This document shows, in pieces, positions 1 through 11,327 of a DNA stretch of 64,000 nucleotides. The stretch is taken from NCBI RefSeq assembly GCF_022458985.1, contig NC_061771.1:28388001-28452000 (forward strand). The letters run 5' to 3'. Under the pieces are notes generated by a model. The model was not told the DNA's origin. It ran no database searches and worked only from the letters and a program-made list of their open reading frames with translations. The stretch is from Mugil cephalus. Lineage: Eukaryota; Chordata; Actinopteri; Mugiliformes; Mugilidae. The number at the start of each line of letters is the position of its first letter. Position 1 is the stretch's first letter. Both the position numbers and the translations under genes were made by a program.

Positions 1-3000
1 GGAAATTGCCCCGAAAAAAAAAAAGGGGAAAAAAACCCTCCCAGGGAAAAGTGCTAAAAACAAAATGCCCCGGTTTTACGGTTACTCTGCGGGAAAAGGG
101 GGGACAGGCCCCGAACCACCCGGGAAAGGGGGGGTGCCCAATAGAACCCCCTTTAAAAAATAAAACGACCCCACTTTTTAAAATTTTCCACCGGGGGGCC
201 GGGGGCCCCGCCTGTTTAAGAAAACCCATAAAAAAAAATGCGGGGCCCCCCCTTGCGAAATGTCTCGGCAAAACGGAAAAGGCCCCCCAAACAAGGGGGG
301 GAAAAAGGAATTTATTGTTTTTATAAATTTTCCTTTTTTTAAAAATTTTTTTCTTGGGTTTTTTTATGGGTTATAAAAAAGAAAAAAAAAAAAAAAAAAA
401 ATTTTTTTAAAAAAAAACCCCAGCACTTATTAACCCCCCAAATTAAATTTTCCCACAATTTGAAAATTTTTTTCCGGTTTGTGAGAAAAAAAACAAGTTA
501 AAAAAAAAATTTTTCATTTTGTTGTTAAAAAAACGAATAAACGGGACCCCCCTCTTGCACCAATAAACTAAAAAAAATTAACAAAACAGAAAAAAAAAAC
601 CCAGGGCAAACTACCTTTAACTTTAATAAAAAAACCCCCTTTAAAAAAATTGAAAGCAAAAAATTTCCCCTTTTAAAAAAAAATTTCATTCCCACCCCCC
701 AAAAACCCGGGTGGCGCACGGGGCCCGGGGGGGTTTTTTTTTCTTGCCCCATTGTATACCAGTCCAGAAAACCCACGCCTCCCCCCGTTTACAATTTCTA
801 AAAAAAGGGAAAAAAAAACTTAAAAAAAACAAAAATAAAAACCCAAAAGGGTGTCCAACCTTTAAAAATTTCCGGCGGGTTTTCATCTTAAAAAAGGGCT
901 GGTTTAAAAAACCCCTAATTAAAAAGTTTTAAAAAATTTAATAATGGGGGGTTTTAAAAAAATCGGTGCGGCATTCCCCCTATTTTTCTTTTTTTAATAG
1001 GGCAAAAAGGGGTTTTGGGGTTGCCCCCCAAGGTAGGTAAGGGGGGTTCCCCGGGAAAAACCCCCCCTTTTTTGCCAAAAAAAAAAAAACCCCCCCCCAA
1101 AAAACTATCACCAACGCCAACGGAATTTTTAGGGGAGGGGGAAACCGGGGGAAAAAAAACCCCACCAACAATTTTAAAAAAAAAAGGGACGTTTTCCCCC
1201 AAAAAATGATGAAGGTAAGCCCCAGAACCCCCCCACCCCTTGGGGGGCCCGACGGTCCCCCCCCTTTTTCCCCCTCAAAAAAGCCCCCCCTTTTTTCCCC
1301 CCCCCTCTTTTCCCGGGAAAAAAATCCCGTAAAATTAAAACCTTTTTCCCTAATGAAACGATTTTTTTCCAGGGAAAAAAAGGGGGGTTATTTTTTTTAA
1401 ACTGAACCCCGGGTAAAGTTTTTTGGGGCCCCCAAATTAATTAAAACCCAAAAAATTTTTCCTAAAAAAACCAAAAATTTGGGAAAAAATAAAAACAGCA
1501 AAATGTCCGAAAATGTAAAATTTTAAATACAAAACCCCTTTTTTCACCCCCAAAAAAACCAAAACAAAGGGGGCTTTTTAGACCCAAGAAGATCCCTGGT
1601 TTTTTTACAACCCGGAAATTAAACTCTTGAAATTTTAAAAAAAGGGGTTTTTTTAAAAAACCCAAAAAAATTTTTGAAAAAAATTTTTTCCCTAAGTTTT
1701 AAAAAAAAAAAAATACCCCGAACTGGGGTTTTACTTTAACCCAACCTCTGGCGAATCCCTTTTTTCCTTTATTCAAAAAAAATACAAAAAATTTTTAACT
1801 TATTTTTCAAAACCCCAAAAGGGGAAACCCCTTAAAGGAGGGTTTTCCCCTTGGTTTTCCCCTGGAAAGGGCCCGGGCCCCGGGGGGCCTTTTTAAAAAA
1901 AACCCCTTTGATTCAAAACTTAAAAATTTAAAAAAAAGCTGATTAGCTTATGAACAATCTAATTTTATCGCGCTAAAGGGGGGGGGGCATAAAAACCCCC
2001 CTTTTGGCTTTTCTTTTAAAATCCTTTTTTTTTCTTTTCCTCCTTTTCCAAGGGAAATTTTCCCCTTAACAAAAAACAAAGGGTTTGTTTTAAATTGGGG
2101 GGCCATTTTCCATCCGGAATTTTATTTATCTTTTAGGCAGAAAACAAATAAACCCCCCTTTTTTAATCAAACCCTGGTTTGAGGGGTTTTTTGGGGGAAA
2201 TAACAAAAAAAATTAAAATAAAAAAAAAAAAAAAAAAAAATTTTAAATTTTTAAAAAAAAAAAAAAAAAAAACGGTCACCAAACGATTGTTTTTCTTTTA
2301 GCCGTTTTTAAAAAAGCAACGTTAGAATGTCACCCTAGGAAAAATCCAAGAAAAACCATTACGGGGAAAAAAAGTCCCCCAAAGGACACCCCTTAAAAAC
2401 CAAACGACCCCGTCACCCTGAAACTGCCGTCGTTTAGATTAAATTTAAATAAAATTTAAAAAAATACAAAGGATTCAAAAACCCCCCCCAACAAAAAAAA
2501 AAAAAATAAAGGGTTTAAAACCCCGGGCCATTAGCGGGGGGGGCCTTTTAGCCCAATGTGCCGGGGTTTTTTCTTTTCCCCCCCCCCCTTCCCAAAACCC
2601 CCCCCCGGGGCCCCCAAAAAAAAAGGGGCAGAGGGCAAAAATTTTTTTTTTTCCCCAGACCCTTTACAAAATTCAAGTTTTAAATGTTCAATAAGAAATT
2701 TTAATAGCAAAAAAAAATACCAATAAAAAAGAATAATAATAATCAAATTTCATTTAATTAAAAAAAATAAAATAATAAGAATAGGGGTTTATCAGAATTT
2801 TTAAAAAAAAAACAAGATAAAAAGCCCACGAAAAAAATTTTACTTTATTGAAAAAAAGTAACAAAAAAAAACTAAACTAAAAAGGGTGAAAAAATAAAAA
2901 TTGGTTTTCAACTAACCCCATTTAATTTTTTGAAAACCCCAAAAACCAAACATAAACACTGTGGGGGGGTTTTTTTTTTTAAACAATCCCGTACCCTTTA

Positions 3001-3272
3001 AAAATGGTTAAAAAATTTGGGGGAAAAAAAAAAAAGGGAGTAAAAAAAAGGAGGGAAAAATTGAGACCCCCAAAAAAAATGAGAAGGGGGGAAAAAAAAG
3101 GGGTTTTAAAAAAGGGAAAAAAAAAAGATGAAGTCCAAATTTAAAAAGAGAGAAAAAAAATTTTTAAAAAAAAAACAAAAAAAGTTTTAGGTTTTAAAAA
3201 AAAAAAAAGAAATTTTCAAAAAAGAGACAAGAAAAAAAAAACAAAAAGAAAAAAAAAAAAAAGAAAAAAACC

Positions 3273-3309
<37 letters not shown>

Positions 3310-3685
3310 AAAGGGTGAAGGGGGAAGGTAACCCCCAAAAAAACCTTTGGAAAAACCCCAAAAAAAAATTTTTCGGGGAAAAAAATTTAAGGGAGGGGGT
3401 TAAAAAAAACCCGAAAAATGGAAAAAAGATTAAAAAAACAAAAGAAAAAAAAAAAAAATGATAAAAAACCCAAAAAAACTAAGTAAAAAAAAAATTTTTT
3501 TAAAAAAAAAAATAAAAAAAAAAAAAAAGGAAAAAGGGAAGGGAAAAAAAAACTTTTAAAAAAAGGGGGTTTTTTAAAAAACCCAAAAAGGGGGAAAAAA
3601 AAAAAAATTAAAGATGAAAAAAGAAAAAAAAGAAAGAAAATAAACCCCCTTTGGTGGCTGAAAAAACTTTAAAAGCAAAAATGTT
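1..3685. other. Low-quality sequence, probably a corrupted copy of the adjacent repeat unit
   Basis: This stretch is dominated by runs of A, C, G and T of 4 to 20 bases and has no credible exon. Its texture changes abruptly to normal sequence at about 3650-3690, which suggests poor base calling or an unpolished contig end. Islands can still be aligned with the Ig-gene unit: 2319-2335 resembles 9622-9639 (acgttagaatgtcacc against acgtgtagaatgtcacc), and 2400-2452 resembles 9750-9800, sharing gtttagattaaatttaaata. I infer a degraded copy of about 7.2-11.3 kb. Short open frames here are not annotated as genes. Confidence 0.6.
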
Positions 3686-4089
3686 ATTGTTTGTTAGAAC
3701 ATTTCCTCGTTTCGAGTCAAGTCAGCGGAGTGAGCGTCAACTTTCCGCTGAGAGTTCTTAGAAAGAGCCTGTGAGTGTCAGAATAAGGAGGGGATCCCAT
3801 GTTGAGAACTCCATTACCCAGCATGCCACAGTAGTATGAGCATGTGCAGTGGCCCGCTTAGAGGTTGTATGTAGTCATGCGGGAAGCTTCGCTGTTATGA
3901 TTCATGAGAGATGTTAAGTCAAGTTGAACAAGAGCAGCTATCAGGCCTCGTCTGCTTATTACAGGATAAAGCAGAGATTTATGGTTGAGGCATTTCTAAA
4001 TAAAAAATAAAATGGTATTGTCATTAGTTAAGATGTTATTCACAGCATTTACAAAAGTAAAGAATGACGCAAAAACGCACACATACACC

Positions 4090-4099
4090 ACCCCACACA

Positions 4100-4130
<31 letters not shown>
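4090..4130. repeat. (CA)n microsatellite
   Basis: A CA dinucleotide tract in duplication copy 1. The copy-2 equivalent is at 11752-11785 and differs slightly in length and interruption pattern, as expected for a slippage-prone site. Confidence 0.9.
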
Positions 4131-4132
<2 letters not shown>

Positions 4133-4316
4133 GAGGAGTCCTGCAAGGAGCATGAGGCTGAGAGGGTAGATGGCTCCAGGACCATCCCTGAAGAGGCCTG
4201 TGTGGTAGGTGGCCGCTCATCAGACTCCAGGACCATGTCTGTGGCTGCTGTGGAAGTATCTGACTCCTCATTGTGGCCAGTGGGTGCTCCAGCTCCAAAA
4301 CACTGTAGCAGTGCCC
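4131..4316 (-). other. Possible exon in duplication copy 1
   Basis: On the minus strand this 186-base block follows a good acceptor (AAACTCAG) and ends before GTGTGTGT, which is also the start of a CA/GT repeat. Two frames are open throughout. One reads as an acidic Ser/Thr-rich peptide with two MVLE repeats (MVLESDERPP, MVLEPSTLSA). A second possible exon, about 4706-4783, encodes a charged stretch (RNRRKEEEEKWAKDKG) and ends at a perfect GTAAGT donor. I do not recognise the protein. It could be a transposon-derived or decayed gene. Confidence 0.3.
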
Positions 4317-6539
4317 CTGAGTTTACAATTAAGATACAATATTATCACACATGCATCAGTTACCCAATTAAAATGACCGTAACATTTGTTATCACCATAT
4401 GAACTAAGCATAACACACTACAATTTATTTAAAAAGCTATATCACATGTAACAAAATGCCATGTCAGTGTATATTAGAAGTTGTTTCATTTAGCATATAG
4501 CGTATAACAATTGAATTTGCACGTGTTGTGTTGCAAACACACACCAGACTAGGTCACCTATGGGTGAAATTAGTTGCATGACATGATGCCTCAATTCTAA
4601 TTCTCGTTCAGCAAAAGTAAAGACCAAATAAATCGTCTTCTGTGGCTGATAGCAACATATTAGCAAGAGGCTAATAAATAGCCTATAGCCTCGCCACTTA
4701 CGTCACCCATAGAAATCTGCACACCTTTATCTTTGGCCCATTTCTCCTCTTCTTCTTTTCTTCTGTTTCTGAACACAATCTGGTCATAAATGTATAAAAT
4801 ATAAAAATCATAACTACTGTATGTAAATGATTTCTTACTTTTTATAAAATATTTGCATCAACCTGATTCTAACCTCAAATTATCTGACAAAACACTGTAT
4901 TATAATTGTAATATATGCAAATGTTTTAATGAATTTAAAATGTATTCATTCTATTGTGCGTGTTATCGATCTGTTCTGTGTGTAGTTATATTATATATAT
5001 ATATCTATAACAAAGATAAAGCTGTTTAGACTCAGGAGCAACAGGACTACGCTGCACTGATAAACTACAACCACAAGGTGGCAGTGAAGCATCGAGGATC
5101 AAAGCAAAGTTTTCTGTTAAACACTTTGTTTAAATGTAGGTCAAAAACATATTTACACAATAAATCCATAATAAAACCTATAATAAACATTGTATTTCTG
5201 TATTTTTCATCTGTATTGTGCAGGAACCATATGTTTATTGAGAACGTGACATAATTAATACAAACGTCCAGATTTCTAAACAAGTTTCATGTGCACGAGT
5301 CAAACTAAGAATCTATGGGGAGTATTTTGTAAATGTCTTAATGCTGAGGATCCAAGTACTTAAATAGTTTAAGTTCTCTGGTCATTTTCTCCTACAATGA
5401 CAATAAAAAGCTGTTTATTTCATGTGTGTGGGCACAAACACACTGAGGCCGTGGACTCTTTTAGGTACCTGGGAGCTGCCCTGAACCAGAAACCAGACTG
5501 AACACAACACACGCACTTTATAAGAAGATGAGGATTCACCCTGCTGTTAAGAAACCTATTTATTTTTAAAGAATAGTTGATTAAATGTCATTATCCTCCT
5601 AATTTACTTGTTTTTTCTTGGCACTAAAACAGATGGATGCATCATAACTTTAGTCAGTTTCTAGTTATTTCTGTGACCATCGTGGGTTTTTCTTTTTCTT
5701 ACATGGAACTGAACCAAGGATTTTGTCTGCATGCGTACACCACAGGTCCAGAGTTTTAGACCATCACTCAGTGTCCTCTGGTTTAGTTACACAGATAATG
5801 AGCCAAAGCTTTAGTCCAGGCTAAACCAGAACTACCTCAGGATAAAAACAACATGGAGTGGACCGTGGCCCAGTCTCTAGACTTTAACCCCACGGAGCTG
5901 GTTTCAGATGAACTGGAGCAAAGTGAAAAATATCTGATTTCCACTTTAGAAAGAAAGAACCAAAGATGGCGACTGTGACGAGGTTATAGAATATATTTTG
6001 GGTTATACGTTGATTTCATGATTTATTAATTTTTTAACTTGACTAGTTAAGTTTGTTTGCACACGTTACCACGATAAAGTTGGTTGATTAAATACTTTCT
6101 CATTTGGTCGATGAAGGTTTAAAGACGCTTTAAGAGATGAAAGAGATGGTCCTCTATGGTGCAGTGACTCTGTGGTCTGTGCTTTAAACTGCACACATTT
6201 CAATAATAATAAAAAAAGAAAGAAATAGTGGGAGTGACCGATAGTGTACGTGCGATTTCCATTGTGTTTCAGTTTTGTACTTGATCTCCCGTGTATCGTC
6301 TTTAAACTGTCGACTGCAGAGAGAAGAAACTCTTTCACCAAAAATCTCTAAAAACTTTAACATTCAGGAAAGACAATAATCAAGAATCCTGAAGTGTGTT
6401 TCCTGATTACTGATGGATTAAAGACGCTACAGTGAGAAAACATCGTGCATCTCGACTGTAGATCACATCACTAAAATAAAAATAAAAAAAATGGGATAAA
6501 AGTTGAGCATCTAAATTTGGACCAAAAATCTATAATGTT

Positions 6540-6725
6540 CATTCATTCATTTATTTTCTGTAACTACTAAAACCTGGGAGTCCGTCCCAGCTGTCTTTAT
6601 TTGGGGGGGAGAGGTTCAGGTGACTCACACCTACGACCAATTAAGATTTAACCCAACGAGCAGCAACATCCACACAGGAAGGATTAGAACCCAGAGCATC
6701 AGTAATAACCACCACAACCCCTCAG
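6540..6725. repeat. Degenerate fish interspersed repeat, copy in duplication 1
   Basis: Contains cattcattcatttattttctg, then the 'gggagtccgtcccagctgtc' block and the 'gaaggattagaacccagagc' block found in a widespread teleost repeat. A better-preserved relative lies at 7785-8015. The copy-2 counterpart is at 14205-14397. Confidence 0.6.
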
Positions 6726-7136
6726 CTCATCTTAAGTTAGAGAAATAATAGTAATAAAATAAAAAAACACACAGAAACATGTGGTACCCTTTTACCCCAA
6801 CAGGAATATATTTATTTGAAATTATTTCAAATGATAAAAAACACGGTTGATTAACATGAAATGACCACAGGGTTTCCTGGAGAAGGTGAGAGCGCGTACG
6901 GGAGATAAACGTGAAGGGAACAGGGAAGAGTGTGTAGGTCCACGTCTTATTCATTCACCCGCTCATTCATTCATTCATTTCAAACCTTTGTGCGCACCAA
7001 TCACCAGGCGCCTCCACGCAAACAATTCGTCAAACCGTTGGCTCGTTGGTAAAAAAAAAACAAAACCCTGACACGCATCCATTCGTGGCCAAACATCCAG
7101 AGAAGTGCTACAGAGAGTCTGCTCGACCAGACCAGA

Positions 7137-8089
7137 TCCAAACCATTAGCACCCGTAATCATTACAGAGACGAGACACACTCATTAGCACCAGATAAAAA
7201 CCTGAATCTAACAGGTAACGTGTAGCAGCACAACAATAACATGCATCTGGTTGTCAAACATACCTCAACTCACACTTCTCTGGACGCACATCTAATAACA
7301 ACCATCTGATTCAGAGCAACAACTTTGTCCACTATGTAAAAATAACACTGCTCTCGACTGTCTCCACTTCTCCCTCAGAAAACCAGCAGTGCGCTGTTTG
7401 ACCGGGCGCAGCAGCGCCTCTAGTGGTCGGTCTGTGCTCATCACCTGCCCTGTCATACAGTCTTCAGAACAACGCCACTGCCTCAAGGGCCGCATGTTTG
7501 ACAACTGGGCTCAAAAGAATAAGACACAACAACAACAACAACAAAAACAACAACAACAACAAACAAACAACCAAAAAACACAGCGAATGAATCACTAACC
7601 CTATCATATATATATCCTGTAGCAGGGTTTTTATCTTAATGACTGATGTTCAAGTGTCCGACTGTGAAATCTATTACAACCAATAATACTAATAAAAATA
7701 CAAAACACTTAAATAATGGCGAGGCAGGTTAAAGAAATATCATGGTGAACAGAGACATCTCATCTCATCTTCTGCTACCTCTTATCCTCACTAGGGTCAC
7801 AGGGGTTTCTGGAGTCTGTCCCAGCTGGCATCAGGTGAGAGGTGGGGTTCGCCCTGGACAGGTCTCCAGTCTATCTCAGGGCTAATACAGAGACAAACAA
7901 CCACTCACACTCACACATAGGGTCCATTCATGATCACCAATCAGCCTAACGAGCATTTCTTTGGAGGTGGGAGGAAAACAGAGGACCTGGAGAAAACCCA
8001 GGCAGACACGACGACATGAAATAATAAAATACTGCAGCAGTTCATCCTAAAGATGAGAGTTAAATGACTGAAGGTAGAGTCCTCCAGAG
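7137..8089. other. Non-coding region downstream of the Ig gene, with an interspersed repeat
   Basis: Unique sequence between duplication copy 1 and the stop codon of the Ig gene. It contains a CAA-rich microsatellite (7525-7580) and a well-preserved teleost interspersed repeat at 7785-8015 (tctggagtctgtcccagctg, then ctggacaggtctccagtcta, then a ggaggaaaacagaggacctgg block). The Ig gene's 3'UTR should lie in its right part. I see no coding exon. Confidence 0.6.
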
Positions 8090-8262
8090 TCACAGCTGAC
8101 CCTGCTGGAGGTTCATGACCACATTCACTGTGGTGATGTCCTCGTCTTTGTCTCGGTCCTCGTCTTTGTCTCTGTCCTCGTCTTTGTCTTTGTCTCCTTC
8201 ATCTTCTTTCCTCAGCATTCCCATTTCTTCATCTATTCTCCGTCTGCTCTTCTTGCAAATCC
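8090..8262 (-). CDS. Ig receptor exon 5: cytoplasmic tail and stop
   Basis: The acceptor is TTCTTACAG. The exon encodes a basic segment (ICKKSRRRIDEE), then a highly charged DKDEDR-type repeat written by an 18-base tandem repeat at about 8137-8197, and ends ITTVNVVMNLQQGQL-stop at 8092-8090. There is no ITIM or ITAM. Confidence 0.72.
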
Positions 8263-10675
8263 CTGTAAGAAGATGGAGACCAGTTTCCAGATGAATGAAC
8301 TGATTCTCTCCAGTTCTCTGTTCATCTACCTTTTATTGTAGGAAGAGTCTGTGGTTGTTGCTGTTATTTTTCTCTTATTGATCTGAGCCCCTTGAGATCA
8401 ACTTGTTCTGAATGTGGCCCCTGAACTTCAAATGTAAAGCCTCAAGTAGCTTTAGCTGCTAAACACAGTCAAGTCTGACTATTAGATATAAAATAAAGTA
8501 CATGTTCATCACAATGTCCATTTAAAATGTAAAAGTCTGTAACTCACTAATCCCTCTGTTCTTCACCGGGACTCCAATGATGAAACCAAGAACAAGGAAA
8601 CAAATACAGACGCCAAGAATGATCCAGTGGTTTCTCTTCTCTACAGGACCTGAAAGAAATTAAACTCTTGAATTTAGAGGAATAAACTCAAATGGGATTT
8701 AATTTAACAACACAACATAGTTTAGATTAATAACTTTATTCCAAACTATAGTGAAATAAATAAAGACCTACCAGACACAGTGGGGTTCATGACTCTGTAT
8801 CCTGGAGACGTCGTCATGGCGACATCCTCTCTCTTCGTCACTGTTACAGATAAAATATAAATATTTTAATAAAAATATTTTATCCACCTGCACAGATCAG
8901 CCACATCATTATGACCACCTTTCTAATACTGTGTAGTTGTCCCTTGTGGTGTCTCATCAGAGAAGGACATGGGTCTTCTGAGGGGGTCCTGTGGTGTGTG
9001 GCACCAACAACACAACGTTGTGAGTTCAGTAAACTTACCAACAATATTGAAAACAAAGCCGACGCTCAGCTTTGGGATGAAGCATCTGAAGTGTCCTGTG
9101 TCAGACTGCTGGACTGTGGGGATCAGTAGAGTCATCCATCCTCTGGTCAGGTCCTCTTTAATCAGCTCTGCTCTGTTCTTGTATCGCTGCATCTGTTCCT
9201 CAGGATGATCTGTCCCACGACGACGGGAGTAGATAATGCGGTCTGAGACATGTGGGATGTCGGTTCTACTCCAGTTCAAGGTGTCGTTTGTTAGGTTGAT
9301 CTCTGGATCAGTTTGACACTGTAGAGTCAAATTAGATCCTTCTGGTACTTGAATCTGAGTCTGGTTGATGATGGGACGTTTTTCTGGGGAAACTAACCAG
9401 AAAAAAACAGTTTGATCAGTTCATGTCAACCTGAGAATGAGGATGGTGTAAAACCTTCCTCTGTCACAAAGCTGAATCAATAACAAAAGAAATTCATCAT
9501 ATTCAGTAAAGAATCAAACTGTTTAGAGTCATATAAACAACCACATACAATCAAACGTGTCTGACACATGCAGATTAGTTTTATCATTTACTTGCTTTGT
9601 TTAGGTGAATAAAGGCAGCTGGACGTGTAGAATGTCACCACTCATGTGACATGTGAAACGTCTTCAAGAAATTCTCTATGTACGTCTCGGGCACCAGCAA
9701 AGTCACGTCAGAAGCCGCATCACCCGTTAGGAGTCTAAAGCTCTGACCCTAGATCACCCCTGAAGACTGCACGTCTGTTTAGATTAAATTTAAATAAATA
9801 TATATAGAAGAATATCAAGGATCTACACATCATTCCAGCCCTCGATTCATACAACACAAAGACTAAACAACTCTGAGCTAAAAGCTAATATCTGAGTATT
9901 GTAATAATTTGTTCTCTCCATTGTTATCTGGGTACGGTAACTGATTGTAAAGTTGCCACCACCTTTGTTAAACCGTCTGGTTTCCTGGTTTAGGAAAGCA
10001 TCAACTTTAAAATGAGCCCAATATAAAGAAGGCTCACTGCTGGGATTAATCACCAGCCCCCCCCCCCCAAAGGACCCCTCTGCAACCCTGCCACTAATGG
10101 CAAAGAGCCACGAGTGGTGAAAACACTGTTAAGGGACTCAGTGCATCGTTTTCAAAACGCACACAAACCTATAAACCACGGTGTTCACCTACACGCACTG
10201 CGGATAAGAGAGAGGATGAGAAAATTACTCGATGAGGGAGAGAGAGAGAGTTCGCCCGGGGCGGTGTCGAAGCGTCTTTTATTTTTCTGCGCTGGCAGCG
10301 CAGAAAAATACCTGATTGGCTGCCGAGTTGCGATGCCGTGACACGTGACACCAAACCAACTGTCGGACAGAAACCCTCGCTCTCTTCCTGTCTCCTCATC
10401 ACAGCATTTACAACGATATATTCACGAATAAACACGTAAAAAGTTCACTAAGAAAGTTAAAGTAGCGTGAAATCCTACCCACCACGCATATAAAGCACAG
10501 CAATAATAATAATCACTATTCATAGTAATAATTATCAACAATGATAATAATTAATAATGATAGTAATGAGCGTGTCTAAGTAATAATGACACTGAGGAGT
10601 CATTTCATATAAACATATAAACTCACCGATCAACGATGCAACACTCACGAAAGCGAACAATGTTGTTACTGTCAT
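8090..10675 (-). CDS. Single V-type Ig-domain membrane receptor (B7/butyrophilin/MOG-like), five exons
   Basis: Joined exons 10675-10627, 9392-9039, 8840-8772, 8649-8548 and 8262-8090 give 747 bases, 248 residues and a stop. All introns are GT-AG and each lies after codon base 1, the usual phase for Ig-domain exons. Residues 1-16 form a hydrophobic signal peptide. Residues 17-134 are one V-set Ig domain with Cys42, Trp57 and Cys120 in a DTGHFRC motif, and several N-glycosylation sequons (NQT, NLT twice, NDT, NWS). Residues 135-165 are a stalk, about 166-186 a transmembrane helix, and 187-248 a cytoplasmic tail with a DKDEDR repeat. The domain resembles fish B7/butyrophilin-like receptors (compare R-C-F-I-P-K-L), which act at the cell surface in immune regulation. 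No second Ig domain or B30.2 exon was found. The exact orthologue is unknown. Confidence 0.78.
8548..8649 (-). CDS. Ig receptor exon 4: transmembrane segment
   Basis: A 102-base exon. Residues from about WIILGVCICF to IIGVPV form a strongly hydrophobic helix of about 20 residues, followed by basic VKNRG at the cytoplasmic side. Acceptor TTTCTTTCAG, donor A/GTGAGT. Confidence 0.75.
8772..8840 (-). CDS. Ig receptor exon 3: stalk
   Basis: A 69-base exon encoding a Thr/Pro-rich linker (TKREDVAMTTSPGYRVMNP). It is flanked by CTGTAACAG and G/GTAGGT and keeps the phase-1 pattern. Confidence 0.7.
8896..9015 (-). mobile_element. Tc1-like transposon 3'-end fragment
   Basis: Starts with the terminal motif atcagccacatcattatgac followed by accacctttctaatactgtg and a ctgtggtgtgtggcacca block. 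This is the reversed 3' end of a common fish Tc1-like element. It sits in the intron after the Ig-domain exon and ends about 25 bases from that exon's splice donor. Confidence 0.75.
9039..9392 (-). CDS. Ig receptor exon 2: V-type Ig domain
   Basis: The acceptor is TTTCTGGTTAG and the donor G/GTAAGT. The 354 bases encode the whole domain, with the canonical Cys-Trp-Cys pattern and the DxGxxxC motif (SDTGHFRC). A Tc1-like fragment ends about 25 bases beyond its donor. Confidence 0.85.
10627..10675 (-). CDS. Ig receptor exon 1: signal peptide
   Basis: ATG at 10675-10673 starts MTVTTLFAFVSVASLI, a hydrophobic leader. The exon ends in G before GTGAGTTT. An upstream in-frame extension exists, but it is polar and covers promoter-like sequence, so this ATG is preferred. 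Confidence 0.7.
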
Positions 10676-10913
10676 TGTTAAAAAAATGTAATCTAATAAA
10701 AAACTAATGAAGGCGTGACACAGTATCCTTGCATCTTTAAGTTCCTCAAGTTCCTCACTGTGTGTGTGCTGTTCCTTTGTTATTTTCTGAACCATTTCTC
10801 CTCTGATCGGCTTCGCCAGCCAATCAGAGGAGCTCATTCACGAGCGGCGACGCACGACGTCACTACACTATGTCCCTCCGCGACAGTTCAACAAAATAAT
10901 CTAATCCCAATTA

Positions 10914-10963
<50 letters not shown>

Positions 10964-11327
10964 TCTTTAAATGATCAGATTCGAGCAATCCTGGTTCTTG
11001 AGTTTGGTTTAGTTTTTAATGTGACGTGAACATTTTCTCATAGTGTCAACGAATCTTAAATTCTTTGAGCACCGAAACTGCACCTTTGCAGGTTAAGACA
11101 CAAGATTCAAGGTGGAGGGAGGGGGGACTAAAAGTTTAATCGGTTTGGGTGCCACAACGTCACAACATGTCAACTAATAAAAATAATAATAATGATAAAA
11201 AAAACTGATGAAGTCTTGTCGCAGCACCTGTCCGCTGAGTTTTGGTTTTTACTGGAGCTTTTTCTGACTTTTTCTAGAGCAGCTCCTCAGCCAATCAGAG
11301 TGGAGGTACGGAGCTGTCGGCGTGTGT
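10676..11327 (-). promoter_or_regulatory. Probable promoter region of the Ig receptor gene, with two inverted CCAAT (Y-box) motifs
   Basis: Upstream of the ATG are CCAATCAGAG at about 10820-10829 and a second copy at about 11290-11300. On the gene's strand both read CTCTGATTGG, the Y-box (NF-Y) form typical of MHC class II-type promoters. A CA microsatellite (10918-10953) lies between them. No TATA box is assigned. The second motif is at the edge of duplication copy 2. Confidence 0.4.
10918..10953. repeat. (CA)n microsatellite
   Basis: A CA tract flanked by TATATA on both sides, upstream of the Ig receptor gene. Confidence 0.9.

Larger units (their letters stand above)
3686..7136. repeat. 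Direct segmental duplication, copy 1
   Basis: This 3.45 kb segment is repeated in the same orientation at 11328-14810. By eye the copies differ only by scattered substitutions and small indels, for example in the CA tract, at 4890-4910 against 12550-12570, and in a poly-A run. The segment holds a CA microsatellite (4090-4130), two possible minus-strand exons (4131-4316 and about 4706-4783), a degenerate interspersed repeat (6540-6725) and otherwise AT-rich sequence without recognisable genes. Together with 7137-11327 it makes a tandem unit of about 7.64 kb. Confidence 0.93.

Noticed and set aside
6..3121. Open frames in the first 3.6 kb
   Set aside because: They consist of Lys, Pro, Phe and Gly runs forced by homopolymers, with no splice context and no family resemblance.
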